From Eremomyces bilateralis CBS 781.70 (Eukaryota > Ascomycota > Dothideomycetes > Eremomycetales > Eremomycetaceae): 64,000 bases of DNA. Position numbers and translations under genes: made by a program. Positions 1 through 9,088 of this stretch are shown piece after piece. The notes beneath the pieces were generated by a model. The model was not told where the DNA came from. It searched no databases and saw only the letters and a program-made list of their open reading frames with translations. Position 1 is the first letter of the stretch, and every line of letters begins with the position of its first letter. The stretch lies in NCBI RefSeq assembly GCF_010015585.1, contig NW_022985099.1, positions 6,403 to 70,402 on the forward strand, given 5' to 3'.

Positions 1-1163
1 GTGGAGGGGGGGAAGAGGGAGGGGCGGATGGATGATGATAGTTGGGTTGGGAGGACGTGAGTCCTGAGATGGTTCCTATCGTGATAGAATATTCCCGGTT
101 AGCGCAGGCTTTCTCTCCGCATAGACAGACATGTATCAACAACTTTATTCTCTCTTGGAATATTGATGGGTCAGATTAGATCAAGTGGTTTTCCTTTACA
201 GGTCGGCATGGAAGGGTTCTTTGAGATGGTTTCATGCGCTGGTGCCGGAACCACAATGAGGGTTCTTGCACCAGACGCGTTCAACCAAGAACCCTTCTTC
301 GGTTGGTGTATTCGTCATTCCCAAATCCCAATGGTAGGAGAGGTGCATCAAGAAATGGACTGACCTGGTGTAATGAGATGAATGATCCTTCTTCATAAAA
401 TTCCTCTTGAGATGTTGGTTAGTGCTGGCATCAATGTACCTAGGAATTTAATCGCGTTTGTCAACCAGGCATGATTGCGCCTCTCGTACTTCACTCTACC
501 ATTACGCTATGCAATATCTGATCTCATTGCCATCGATCCGCCATCACATGGCAACCCATAGCTTATCCCAGAACAAAGCCGCCCAAAAACCGCCCAAAAA
601 CCGCATGGTCGCATTTGCGAACGAAGCATGATGCATTTTTCACCGCGTCGAACAAGGGGAGCAACAAAGTGGAGGCAGCAATGGACGGGAGCTGAAGGCG
701 ATGATTGGACAAGGGGACGCGACGACAGCTTTGGCGGATGGGTGGGAAGAAACATAAAGTGACCAACTCCCCGCACCGATGCCTTCCCTAGGTTTGTCCG
801 TGGATTTTCGTGTTTCGGTGTTCAAGTTCTAGGCTGGATTAAAGCACGTGACTGCGCGTTGAAAGTTGAAATCAGCCACAATAGCTTCAGCCACAGGCGC
901 GTCTCTCATGCGTTTCCACACTCACGCGCTTTCCAACATTATTTCGAAGCGCACCAAGGAACAACGACACACACAGTACTGAAAACAACAATTGGGTGTA
1001 CCCTCATTCCTGAAGATTGAGAGTGGAACCAACCAGAAAAGATCAATTCCTCTCGACCCTCCAATCAATCCATCTCCCACCTATATCTCCAAAGATATCT
1101 CCAACCGCATCCACCGTACTGGAAACAACCATACCCCCCAACCCCGTCAACCACCCGCAACGC
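1..1163. other. Upstream region of NC2-alpha; no gene seen
   Basis: I find no convincing coding sequence here; the short open frames are unconserved-looking and overlap on both strands. It is presumably the promoter and 5' leader of the NC2-alpha gene. A short direct repeat of CCGCCCAAAAA lies around 580-605, and a CACGTG palindrome sits at 845-850, about 310 bases before the start codon. Confidence 0.5.
845..850. promoter_or_regulatory. CACGTG E-box-like palindrome
   Basis: CACGTG is followed by AC, giving CACGTGAC, a core bound by fungal bHLH regulators such as Cbf1-type factors. It lies at a plausible promoter distance from the NC2-alpha start. A single six-base match in about 1 kb could be chance. 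Confidence 0.25.
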
Positions 1164-2158
1164 ATGGACGAGTACGACAGCACCTACGCCCCCGAATCCC
1201 CCGACCTCTCGGCCGCTCCCATCCCTCACACCCCTACCGCCGCCGTCCATCCCCAACACCAACGCTACCGCGGCTCCGTCTCGCACATCAACCCCCTCTC
1301 CCCGACCACCCCCTTTTCCCCCTCGCTCCCTCTCCAATACTCCCCTTCCCAGCCACAACCACAACTTACCGCCCTGATCTCCACCCACCAGCCGAGTTAC
1401 TTTCCGGCCTACGGTCAGCCGCTCGTGCAGAGCCCCACCGCGTCGCAGCAGGAGAACCCGTATCTGCGCCGCCCCGGAAGCGTGTCGTATCCACCTCACC
1501 CACAACAACATCAACAACCACAGGTAGACCCTCCGCACGACATGGCGTCCTCAGCCGGCAAGCGCGTGCGGCGACCGAAGGTCGTGGGGCAGGCCGTGGA
1601 GCAGCAGGGGTACTCGCCCGAGGAAGAAGAGGAGACGGGGGAGATGGAGGCGGAGGCGGAGCGGCCGGTGAGCAAGGGGGGGGAGGTGAGAAGGGGGGAC
1701 GGTCCGGCGATGGGGATCGAGGTGAAGACGAAGTTTCCGGTGGCAAGGATTAAGCGGATTATGCAAGCGGATGAGGATGTAGGGAAGGTGAGCCAGGTGG
1801 TGCCGCCGGCTGTGGGTGAGTTCTTGATTTCCATTCCATTCCGATCGTATTCCGATTCTCCGCTATCACCAGTTCCATCCCCGCATGTCACTAATACCCC
1901 CCAGCCAAAGCCCTTGAACTCTTCATGATCGCCCTCGTCACCCACTCCGCCACCGAAGCCAAATCCCGCTCCTCCAAACGCGTCACCGCCCAACACCTCA
2001 AGCAAGCCGTCCTGCACGACGAGAAATTCGACTTCCTCACCGATATCGTGAGCAAGGTGCCCGACGCGCCGCCTCCGACCGCCAAGGACGACAGCGAGGG
2101 CGACGGGAAAAAGAAGCGGGGGGGAAGGAAGAAGAGGAAGGGAAGTGAAGAGCCGTGA
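1164..2158 (+). CDS. bur6: NC2 alpha subunit (Bur6/DRAP1-type transcription corepressor)
   Basis: Two exons, 1164-1815 and 1905-2158, give 301 aa. The 89-nt intron starts GTGAGT, ends CCCCCCAG and has a CACTAAT branch region; splicing joins PPAV to [11 protein letters not shown], which restores the histone fold. The fold covers about residues 190-275, with [19 protein letters not shown] as the first helix region and [11 protein letters not shown] towards the end, as in DRAP1/Bur6. NC2-alpha pairs with NC2-beta (Ncb2) to clamp TBP on promoter DNA and modulate TFIID function in the nucleus. The first 190 residues are a Pro/Gln/Ser-rich extension not present in the short yeast protein; the C-terminus is Lys/Arg-rich. 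I chose the ATG at 1164 because the longer frame upstream begins only with TTG. Confidence 0.88.
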
Positions 2159-4104
2159 GAGGGGAGGGAGGAAGGAGGGGTTGGGTTTATAGCGTGCATG
2201 AGGGAGTAATGGGGTGCTTTAAAATGGGGGATATGATGCACTTGTACGATAAAGATAGGAGCATGGATCAAGGCGGATTCGATGGCCTAGGATCCGTGCA
2301 TGTCCGCTAAAATTCAGTGGGAGAGTTTATGTTTGACCTGTATGATGGCCCAGATGGGTACCTACCAGCATGTCCCCATGATTATCAAGCATAGCGATAT
2401 AAGGCATTGATGCACTGGGACTGGACAGCATTGAAGCTTGAATAGATGCCTCATGCCCGTCTACCGTCCGTCGTCTGTCGTCTACCCTGATCGCAATTCG
2501 CATAGATACACCCCTTCACAATATGTCCAGGGCGCTGGGTCCGACCCAAAGTTTGGGAACTTAGCGCCTTGGCTCCCGTCCCCTACTTTTCCCGCCTTGA
2601 CTCCAGAGCAACTCAACTGTTGGATCTCACAACTCCCCAGTCACAGCAGCATCGCAAGTCACTGAGTTCAGACGAACGACAATGATGGTCGGATGGTCGT
2701 TAAGACTGAGCATCCATTACCTTGGCGTGCCTGGCTGCCGTCCGCTTCTCATTCACTTGAACACAGGGTTAGATGGACTATGCCGGGCGATCGGCGGGAG
2801 TGGACGGAAGGGAAGAGCTTATAAGGGCCGCAGCTGACGATGGTGGTCCTGAACAGGAGCATTCCGATGGAGAGACTGGGCGATATACCTACGCGAATCG
2901 TCGCGGCGTGGTATTAGATCGGTTAAGCTGATCAAGAGAAATGACCTCTCCCGCCTCTAGGTGGTGACGGAGGACCGAACTTCTCACCATGGACGAACGA
3001 GCAAGTTGGGTATTACTCAACAGCAGCACGGATAGTAGGAGGAGTGGTATACTGCTTCGTGAACGTCCAAGCCTACCATGGCCGACTCGCGCGGCAGATC
3101 GCAGCAAAGGCACCGTTCTGGTTAATAGAGGACAAGATCCTCCAACTGAGCAAAGACGGCTGGCTGAATTCCACGGACCGCAAATCCAAAGTCGGTGCTA
3201 CGGTGAAGGCCCCGCGTCAGCGGCGAAGGCATCAACAACCTCTGCGTAGACAACGGATGCAACTCTGGGATGGGGTTGTGGAGGAGGGGTTTCAGTTCTT
3301 GGTGTGTGGGGAGGCAGAATTAAATGATATCCATGAGGGAAGAAATAAGGGTATGGGTAGAGTTCAGTTCGAGGGATTTGGGGTTGGTGAGGACGCTGTA
3401 GGACAATGTGGCGGTCTGGAACATGTCAGAGAATTCAGTGAGGTATTTGGTGTTTATGATCTGTATCCGCGGTTGGGAAGACATGCCTGATGACTTGAGC
3501 ACTGAAGGTTAAAGGCAATCCAAAAAAAAGTTAACGACTGGTGGCGGAATCGAATTCTCAACCTGCAAATCTGAAAGGCTGGTTAGGCCCTTTTAAACTC
3601 GCACGTAGGTTGGTTATACAGCTGGCTCTATTAACTGGTGTACCACATCACCGGCATTTTCGTCGCTGATAATAAATATCTTGGAGGGTTTATATATTGC
3701 ATTTCGAAATTCACCTAGGGGAGGGGTGAACATTCACCGGTGCCCCTGAAGCGGAGAAGGTGGTCTCAGTGAGCCCTGGGCATTTACAGAAGACTTAGAT
3801 TTATGAATGAAGAACTGTACATGTTATAGCTCTATGTTGATATAGATATCATAGTTCCAGGCTTCATTTCCGTCGAACTAGGGTTTCAGTGGCACGACGA
3901 CGCCATCACTGTCAAATGGACACCATGACAGATACAGTGAATAGTTGTCTTTTCCGGACCCTCTCATCGTAACCTATATGCTTGGATATAAATAGAATGG
4001 CTCAACTTGCAACAAAAATCGACAATGGGATATCTGTTCGCAAATGCTCGAGGTGCAGTTTCCAACAACCAGATAACGCCGCCCATATCAAAGAACCTAA
4101 CTAC
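2159..4104. other. Intergenic; weak open stretches only
   Basis: No gene can be called with confidence. From about 2773 (ATG) to 2925 and from about 2960 to 3490 on the plus strand there are protein-like open stretches separated by an intron-like gap ending CCTCTAG, but their frames do not join cleanly and other frames are open too. They may be an eroded gene. A tRNA-like element lies at 3521-3655. Confidence 0.35.
3521..3655 (-). repeat. tRNA-related SINE-like element or degenerate tRNA
   Basis: On the minus strand, 3645-3626 reads TGGTACACCAGTTAATAGAG, close to a tRNA D-arm/A-box (TGG..TA...GGTTA). It is followed about 70 bases later by ATTCGATTCC (3555-3546), a B-box-like T-loop, and then by a run of eight T (3529-3522), a pol III terminator. 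The T-stem and acceptor stem do not pair properly and the two boxes are slightly too far apart for a mature tRNA, so a decayed tRNA or tRNA-derived SINE fits better than a working tRNA gene. Confidence 0.35.
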
Positions 4105-5345
4105 TCACGACGGCTGCCTCGGCCTACCACTCCCCGCCATAACCCACACACTCCCCTGATTCGCTTCCGCGCCCGGCGCCTCCACCGGCCTTAGATCGTT
4201 CCCCGACCTCCGCCCCTGCCGCCACGACACCTGCGTCGGCGCCTCGCTATCCACCGGCGACGGCGTGCGTTCCTGCCCATGGCCCACCGGCGGCGGCGCG
4301 TACGGATTATTCATGTTCAGATGTGGGCCGGGCGTCGGAAAGTTCAGCGTCGATAGCTGAGTCGTCGTGTGCGCGCGATCGGGTTCGTTGGTCGGGACGG
4401 GGTCCTCGAAGGGTTGGGAGTCCGGGGCAATGTCGCCGGGAGGGGGAGGGTAGGCGCCTTGGGTCACGGTTGACCTGGAGGGTCCGATACCGTTAATGTC
4501 GCCGTTTGCGGCGGGCTGCCATTGTTTGGTACGCGAAAGCTCGAGTTCTTCCTTGGGGTTGGGTCGGTGTTTGTGGTGCCACCAGATGTATATTATCACG
4601 CATATGATGATGATGAGCACTGGGATGCCGGCACCTAATCCAGCCTTGAATCCAGTGCTACTCGTCACTGGGACTGGAGCGGCCGTCAGTGTCGATGTGG
4701 AAGTGGCAGAGGCAGACTGGGGCATTGCTGTAAGCGAAGAGCTCGAATGGGAGGAGGAGGGGGGTGTTACATTGTGTTTGGAAGTGGGTGATGGCCCTGG
4801 GACGAGGGCCGTTGTAGTGTGCTCCAACTCCGCGTACCCGATGATGGTCACAGGATCTCCGCTTGGAACGGAGAAGACTCCTTTGCCTTCGCGGCAGTTG
4901 CAATTCCCATTCCGAACGTCGGCACCACAGCAGAAAGTATTGCTTCCACACGCTGCGATGTCGCCGAGGTTGTCGTCTCGTGGATTATCTGTCCCGGTCA
5001 GTCTATATCCTTAAGATAAGGGGGGTGAGACATACTCAAGCAAAAGTCGCCGCATATGAGCTCATCCCACGCAGGATTGGTACAGCCGGGTCTTAAAGAC
5101 GTCCCGACCGGCGATGTGGAGTTGATGACGTCCGGATGTGTCGCGACGCAAAGCTGGTTTGAGAAGCAGGTGTATCCTGTCGGACAGCAGGCTGTGGTCG
5201 GGGCATAAGGGTCGCACGGGAGATAGTCGCGAGCCCATGCTCCTCCCGGAAAATAACACTCGCCATCAGCATTGACTTGGTTGAATAAAATGCTCAGAAT
5301 AAAAACTTGAAGACTTAACAATTTCCAATGGTGAAGAAACGCCAT
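4105..5345 (-). CDS. Cysteine-rich secreted/single-pass membrane protein
   Basis: Two exons, 5345-5036 and 4988-4105, give 397 aa; the 47-nt intron is GTATGT...CTGAC...ACAG. Residues 1-26 form a signal peptide ending at VNADG. The ectodomain to about residue 150 is Cys-rich, with patterns such as TTACCPTGYTCFSNQLC and CGSNTFCCGADVRNGNCNC, in the style of many filamentous-fungal surface proteins. A Ser/Thr/Pro-rich stalk follows, then one hydrophobic helix (around VLIIIICVIIYIWW, about residues 220-240), a basic stop-transfer KHRPNPK and a Pro-rich cytoplasmic tail. This order suggests a type I plasma-membrane protein with the Cys-rich part outside, perhaps a wall sensor or receptor-like protein. 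I recognise the family style but know no function. Confidence 0.75.
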
Positions 5346-6342
5346 GGTGCGAGTGAAAGCAGCGGAGACCTCGTGGACCGCAAGGCCAGCGTCCGGCCAT
5401 GATCACGGATTTATTATACTTCTCAACAACCTCAATGTGGCTGAATTGTTGCCTCAATCGTCTGCCTGGACAAGGCTCTGGATTTTCAAGTTCATTCGAC
5501 CTGATCGGCATACGCCCAATATGAAGACAAGGCGAAGTGCATTCGTATTGAGCCATGTTGGGTGAATTCGCCAATGACAGTGATGAGCGTCGCCAAACCT
5601 AACCGCTTTAGGTTCAGAGCCCCATCCGACCTTGTGGCTAAGAATCAATCCCTCGCCCTTTCTTCAACCCTCGTATACTCTATGTCGCCCCATTCTAAAG
5701 CAACGGTACTGTGACAATACTACATAGGTGCAAGGCTACGGAAATATCGGCAGGTCAGCCCAATGGCGTTAAGACAACTGGACAACATATCCCATTCGCC
5801 CTTCTGCCTCTCTTTACCCTTTCTAGAAGCCACCTCACCCCAATGCATGCGGTATCACATCCAGTCCTCGCCGACACAGCCCCGAGCCTTGCATTTAAGC
5901 ATTCAGCCGTATGGGTGATATGATAGTTGGGTGATTGAATGACCGATGAGAAACAAGGCGGGGGCCTAAAGATATGATGGCAAATTTATGAACTCGCAAG
6001 GCTGTGAGGACGGCGGACTACTTTATGCGGACACCCCACCACGCAGAGAATGTGATAAACCTCCAGCCTTGTTGGAAACAGTGTCATCAAAGAGTGGAAA
6101 TCTCGGACCTCCTGAAACTGATTTGTTTCCCAAATCTGTAACTTCTCCTTAGAGAAGACGTTGAACTGTGGAGATGGTAGTTAGTCCAGGAGAATATCAG
6201 TATTCAGATAGAAGGCTGATCAGAATAGAAACGAAACACTTTGGGAAAGATATTCGACGAACGATCCGCTCGAGTCTCGGACCTAGAAGTCAACCGAGTC
6301 TCGGACCTCGAAGTGAACGAAGACACAAAATCCGAAGTTAGC
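5346..6342. promoter_or_regulatory. Divergent intergenic region
   Basis: About 1 kb separates the start of the minus-strand Cys-rich membrane protein from the plus-strand orphan. It presumably carries both promoters. I see no gene or repeat in it apart from the small duplication that begins at 6274. Confidence 0.4.
6274..6321 (+). repeat. 24-bp tandem duplication (VSDLEVNR/E)
   Basis: Two adjacent 24-base units, each starting GTCTCGGACCT, encode VSDLEVNR and VSDLEVNE in the same frame as the large orphan, just upstream of its first ATG (6343). The unit keeps the reading frame, which hints that this stretch may be coding. If so, the true start would lie in an upstream exon, since an in-frame TAG sits at 6226. 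Confidence 0.6.
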
Positions 6343-8913
6343 ATGGACGAGATGACCGACGACATGAATAACACATCAATCGGTGGACTTGAGATTCCCG
6401 GTCTCGACGCCTGGGAACCTCAAGTTCGGCCTGAAAGTATGTCTGATGAAAGCGCCGGTGTGGTATCGGCTCGGGCAGACCGCACTGTCGGCGCCCTCAA
6501 GACGAAAGAAGTCATCTGGAACATGATTAGCAACAAGGCCTTGAGTCAAGCGGAAACCACGAACATGCTCTCCAGCCTCGCCAAAGCCGATACTGCCGTT
6601 CGCAAGACCTTCGCAACAGGACTAGGGCCACTGGATAAAGTATATCCGAGTGTCCCGGTGCTCGCGGTTCGATTGACGTTCCTTCCTGGAGCTGATAAGC
6701 CACAGGTCAACCGCCTGGAACAGGTAGGCATGGTGGCAGGAGAACCGGATCAGCGCACACCGTTGTGGCGCGTCATGACCGCTGGCAGCCTGCTTCAGGA
6801 CTTTGAAATCAAGCAAGATCTGTCCATTGTCTTCAAGGATCGGGTCTCACAGTATGCCGGCGAGGCCAGGTCTCGACTCCAATCGAACCGTTCCCCATAT
6901 GGGCTCGGATCTACCATGACCGGCGTGGTAGAGATTGAAGGCAAGACTTACGAGGCCGTGACGATTGATTCGGACCACGTCAAGATTGTGAACAATCTTC
7001 GCGCTCAAAGGTACCCATGCGACATGGAGGCGACCCTGATCGAGGTCGATGGGACGTCCTTGATGGCGTTGATGACCAATTATCGGCACTTGATCAACAA
7101 GGGGGGCCCGGAGATGGATTTCGAAGAATCGGAAAAGCTGCTCGACGGCATGATTGAGGACGCGAGACGAGTGATTTATAGGAGTCCGATCCTATTCCGA
7201 GCCTCGACGCGGCAGCAGATCATTGCGTCGAGGAACACTCGCTATGGAGTCAATCACGATCAGGTCTTCCAAACGCTGACAACGAGCGAGGGGATCCGTG
7301 AGATATTGTCTCTCAGCGCATCATACTACAACTCGTTGGATCCGGAAGACACCAATACACGGGTGCAGAAATTCATCCGGCCTCGATTCCTGCAAATGAT
7401 CGTGTTGTTGATCTCCTTGTTGAACGAGACCGACACTCAAAAGATCGCTCGGTTTTTGGAACAGACTTACAAGCTCAAGGCGGACCGACCCAGTCTGGAA
7501 CTCCTAGTCCTGAAGGTTATGCCTCTGATATCGATAAATTCCCAGGTCTTCCTGACGGCGATCGTCCCTGCAGTTGAGGGGTTCCCACTCACCGACACCA
7601 GACCGGAATACCAGAGTTGGTATTGGGATTTCTTTGTGAAGCAGATGCTGAAGCGAGGCTACTTCTTGCCGGGCACCGTCGCCACCCTTGGCCGCCAACA
7701 GTCGTCATGGCTCGTGAAATGGCCCAAGGGGGGGTTCAATACGTCCCTCGTGTTCAATAATCTCCAGTTCAGCGGTGATTTGCGGACCGGGAACGATATT
7801 CCCGCCCTCGAGCTTCATCCCGAGCAAGGACAATCGGAGCTTACTGTGATCATGACAAACGGCGACACGTACATCGTTGCCGCGTCCGACGTCGAGAGGA
7901 TCACCTCCCTACAAACCGGACAATATCCGCTTCGGGAGCCAGGAGACAACGGTCGCACCATGACCATGGAAGTACGAGACGAGTCACTCAACGAGGAGGA
8001 GTTCGAAGCACTGTATATTGCCAACGTCCTCGTTGAAAATTTCAACCGACATATTGTCTCTGTCCGCCGTAGTACCTCCTCGAGGCTCACCAACCTGGTG
8101 AGATACAGAGGCGTGGGCCGCGCGCCCAAAGACACATCCGGCCTGCAGGCTTTGGCCACCACGGGACGATTGACACGGCATACTGCGACGCTGAACGGGA
8201 TAAAGCTTGCCGTCGCCTACAAGCTGAATGGACGCAAGATAAATAAACACCAGGTTTCAAGACTCATGCAACGAAAGAACTCGGAGATACTCGGGATTAG
8301 GAACTACTATTCCGTGCGCGTTGAAAAACGAATCATCTCTCTGGAAAGGCAGTATGAAGACGACTTCTGGCGAGCGGTGCGGAATATCCAAGGCTTCCTG
8401 ACCCAGGCAGAATCCAAAAGAAAGGATGTCGAAGATTCTGACTTACTGTCCGACGAGCCCATCTCCCAAGTCATCTACCCAGGCGCCAACGGCAAAGTCG
8501 CATCGAACGTCTGGTTCGAATACGAAGTCGAGCCGTACGTCAACGGGCCGCTGAAGATGCATGCGCGACGGTCCCAGGTGATCAGCTGCGCGTGGCTGGC
8601 GCACAATGTCATCGAAGTCGGGCTGCAAAACGATCCGAACCGGTACTTCGTCAGTCCGCTCAAATTCGTGGAGGAGGGGGATCGGAACGATGAGATTCAG
8701 GTGGAGGACCATGCCATCCTCGCGGGTCAGTACATGATCATTGCGGAGGGCAACGATAATCTGAGGGTGATTGGGAACTTGATCATGACCAATTGCCTTC
8801 GGATCATTAGTGTTGAGGAGGTCAATCGGACGAGAAGGGGGGCGAATCGTCAGGGTCGAGGAGCAAACCGTGCAGCTACAGGAGAGAGTCTGACCGCATG
8901 TGTCTTTGTTTGA
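6343..8913 (+). CDS. Large intronless orphan protein, function unknown
   Basis: One uninterrupted frame gives 856 aa from the first ATG at 6343; the open frame extends upstream to a stop at 6226 but has no earlier ATG. I see no signal peptide, clear membrane span, zinc motif or nucleotide-binding motif. The first 50 residues are acidic and Met-rich. The rest looks globular and folded, with mixed helix- and strand-like segments such as RPRFLQMIVLLISLLNET and DTYIVAASDVERITSL. The C-terminus has a short Arg/Gly-rich patch (TRRGANRQGRGANRAA). Two or three segments resemble each other loosely (GKTYEAVTI... and GDTYIVAAS..., each followed by a YPC/YPL stretch), which might be an internal repeat. 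Composition and codon use look like the neighbours'. I do not recognise the family; a long intronless frame among intron-rich genes is unusual. Confidence 0.7.
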   Translation: MDEMTDDMNNTSIGGLEIPGLDAWEPQVRPESMSDESAGVVSARADRTVGALKTKEVIWNMISNKALSQAETTNMLSSLAKADTAVRKTFATGLGPLDKVYPSVPVLAVRLTFLPGADKPQVNRLEQVGMVAGEPDQRTPLWRVMTAGSLLQDFEIKQDLSIVFKDRVSQYAGEARSRLQSNRSPYGLGSTMTGVVEIEGKTYEAVTIDSDHVKIVNNLRAQRYPCDMEATLIEVDGTSLMALMTNYRHLINKGGPEMDFEESEKLLDGMIEDARRVIYRSPILFRASTRQQIIASRNTRYGVNHDQVFQTLTTSEGIREILSLSASYYNSLDPEDTNTRVQKFIRPRFLQMIVLLISLLNETDTQKIARFLEQTYKLKADRPSLELLVLKVMPLISINSQVFLTAIVPAVEGFPLTDTRPEYQSWYWDFFVKQMLKRGYFLPGTVATLGRQQSSWLVKWPKGGFNTSLVFNNLQFSGDLRTGNDIPALELHPEQGQSELTVIMTNGDTYIVAASDVERITSLQTGQYPLREPGDNGRTMTMEVRDESLNEEEFEALYIANVLVENFNRHIVSVRRSTSSRLTNLVRYRGVGRAPKDTSGLQALATTGRLTRHTATLNGIKLAVAYKLNGRKINKHQVSRLMQRKNSEILGIRNYYSVRVEKRIISLERQYEDDFWRAVRNIQGFLTQAESKRKDVEDSDLLSDEPISQVIYPGANGKVASNVWFEYEVEPYVNGPLKMHARRSQVISCAWLAHNVIEVGLQNDPNRYFVSPLKFVEEGDRNDEIQVEDHAILAGQYMIIAEGNDNLRVIGNLIMTNCLRIISVEEVNRTRRGANRQGRGANRAATGESLTACVFV

Positions 8914-8944
8914 TGGAATGTTGGAGATATCCTCTGCGCCCTGC

Positions 8945-9088
8945 GGTCTTCATATGTTGTCGTTCTAGGTGTTTAGGTCTGGTGTCGGCATATTCCTTCA
9001 TTCTGGATCAAAGATAGTTCTCTGTGGTCTTCATATGTTGTCGTTCCGGGAGAATGATTAGGTATATTCCTTCATTGTAGATGAAAGA
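8945..9088 (+). repeat. Imperfect direct duplication after the orphan gene
   Basis: The 21-mer starting GGTCTTCATATGTTGTCG occurs at 8945 and again at 9026. In both copies it is followed some 40 bases later by a second shared block (TATTCCTTCATT, at 8991 and 9065, then a GATNAAAGA end). It is a tandem duplication of about 80 bp with small indels, in the probable 3' UTR of the orphan. Confidence 0.75.

Noticed and set aside
2773-3490. Protein-like plus-strand stretches that might form a two- or three-exon gene
   Set aside because: The only sensible acceptor (CCTCTAG near 2961) does not connect the two stretches in frame, a second frame is equally open, and the reverse strand also has a plausible frame at 3320-3502.
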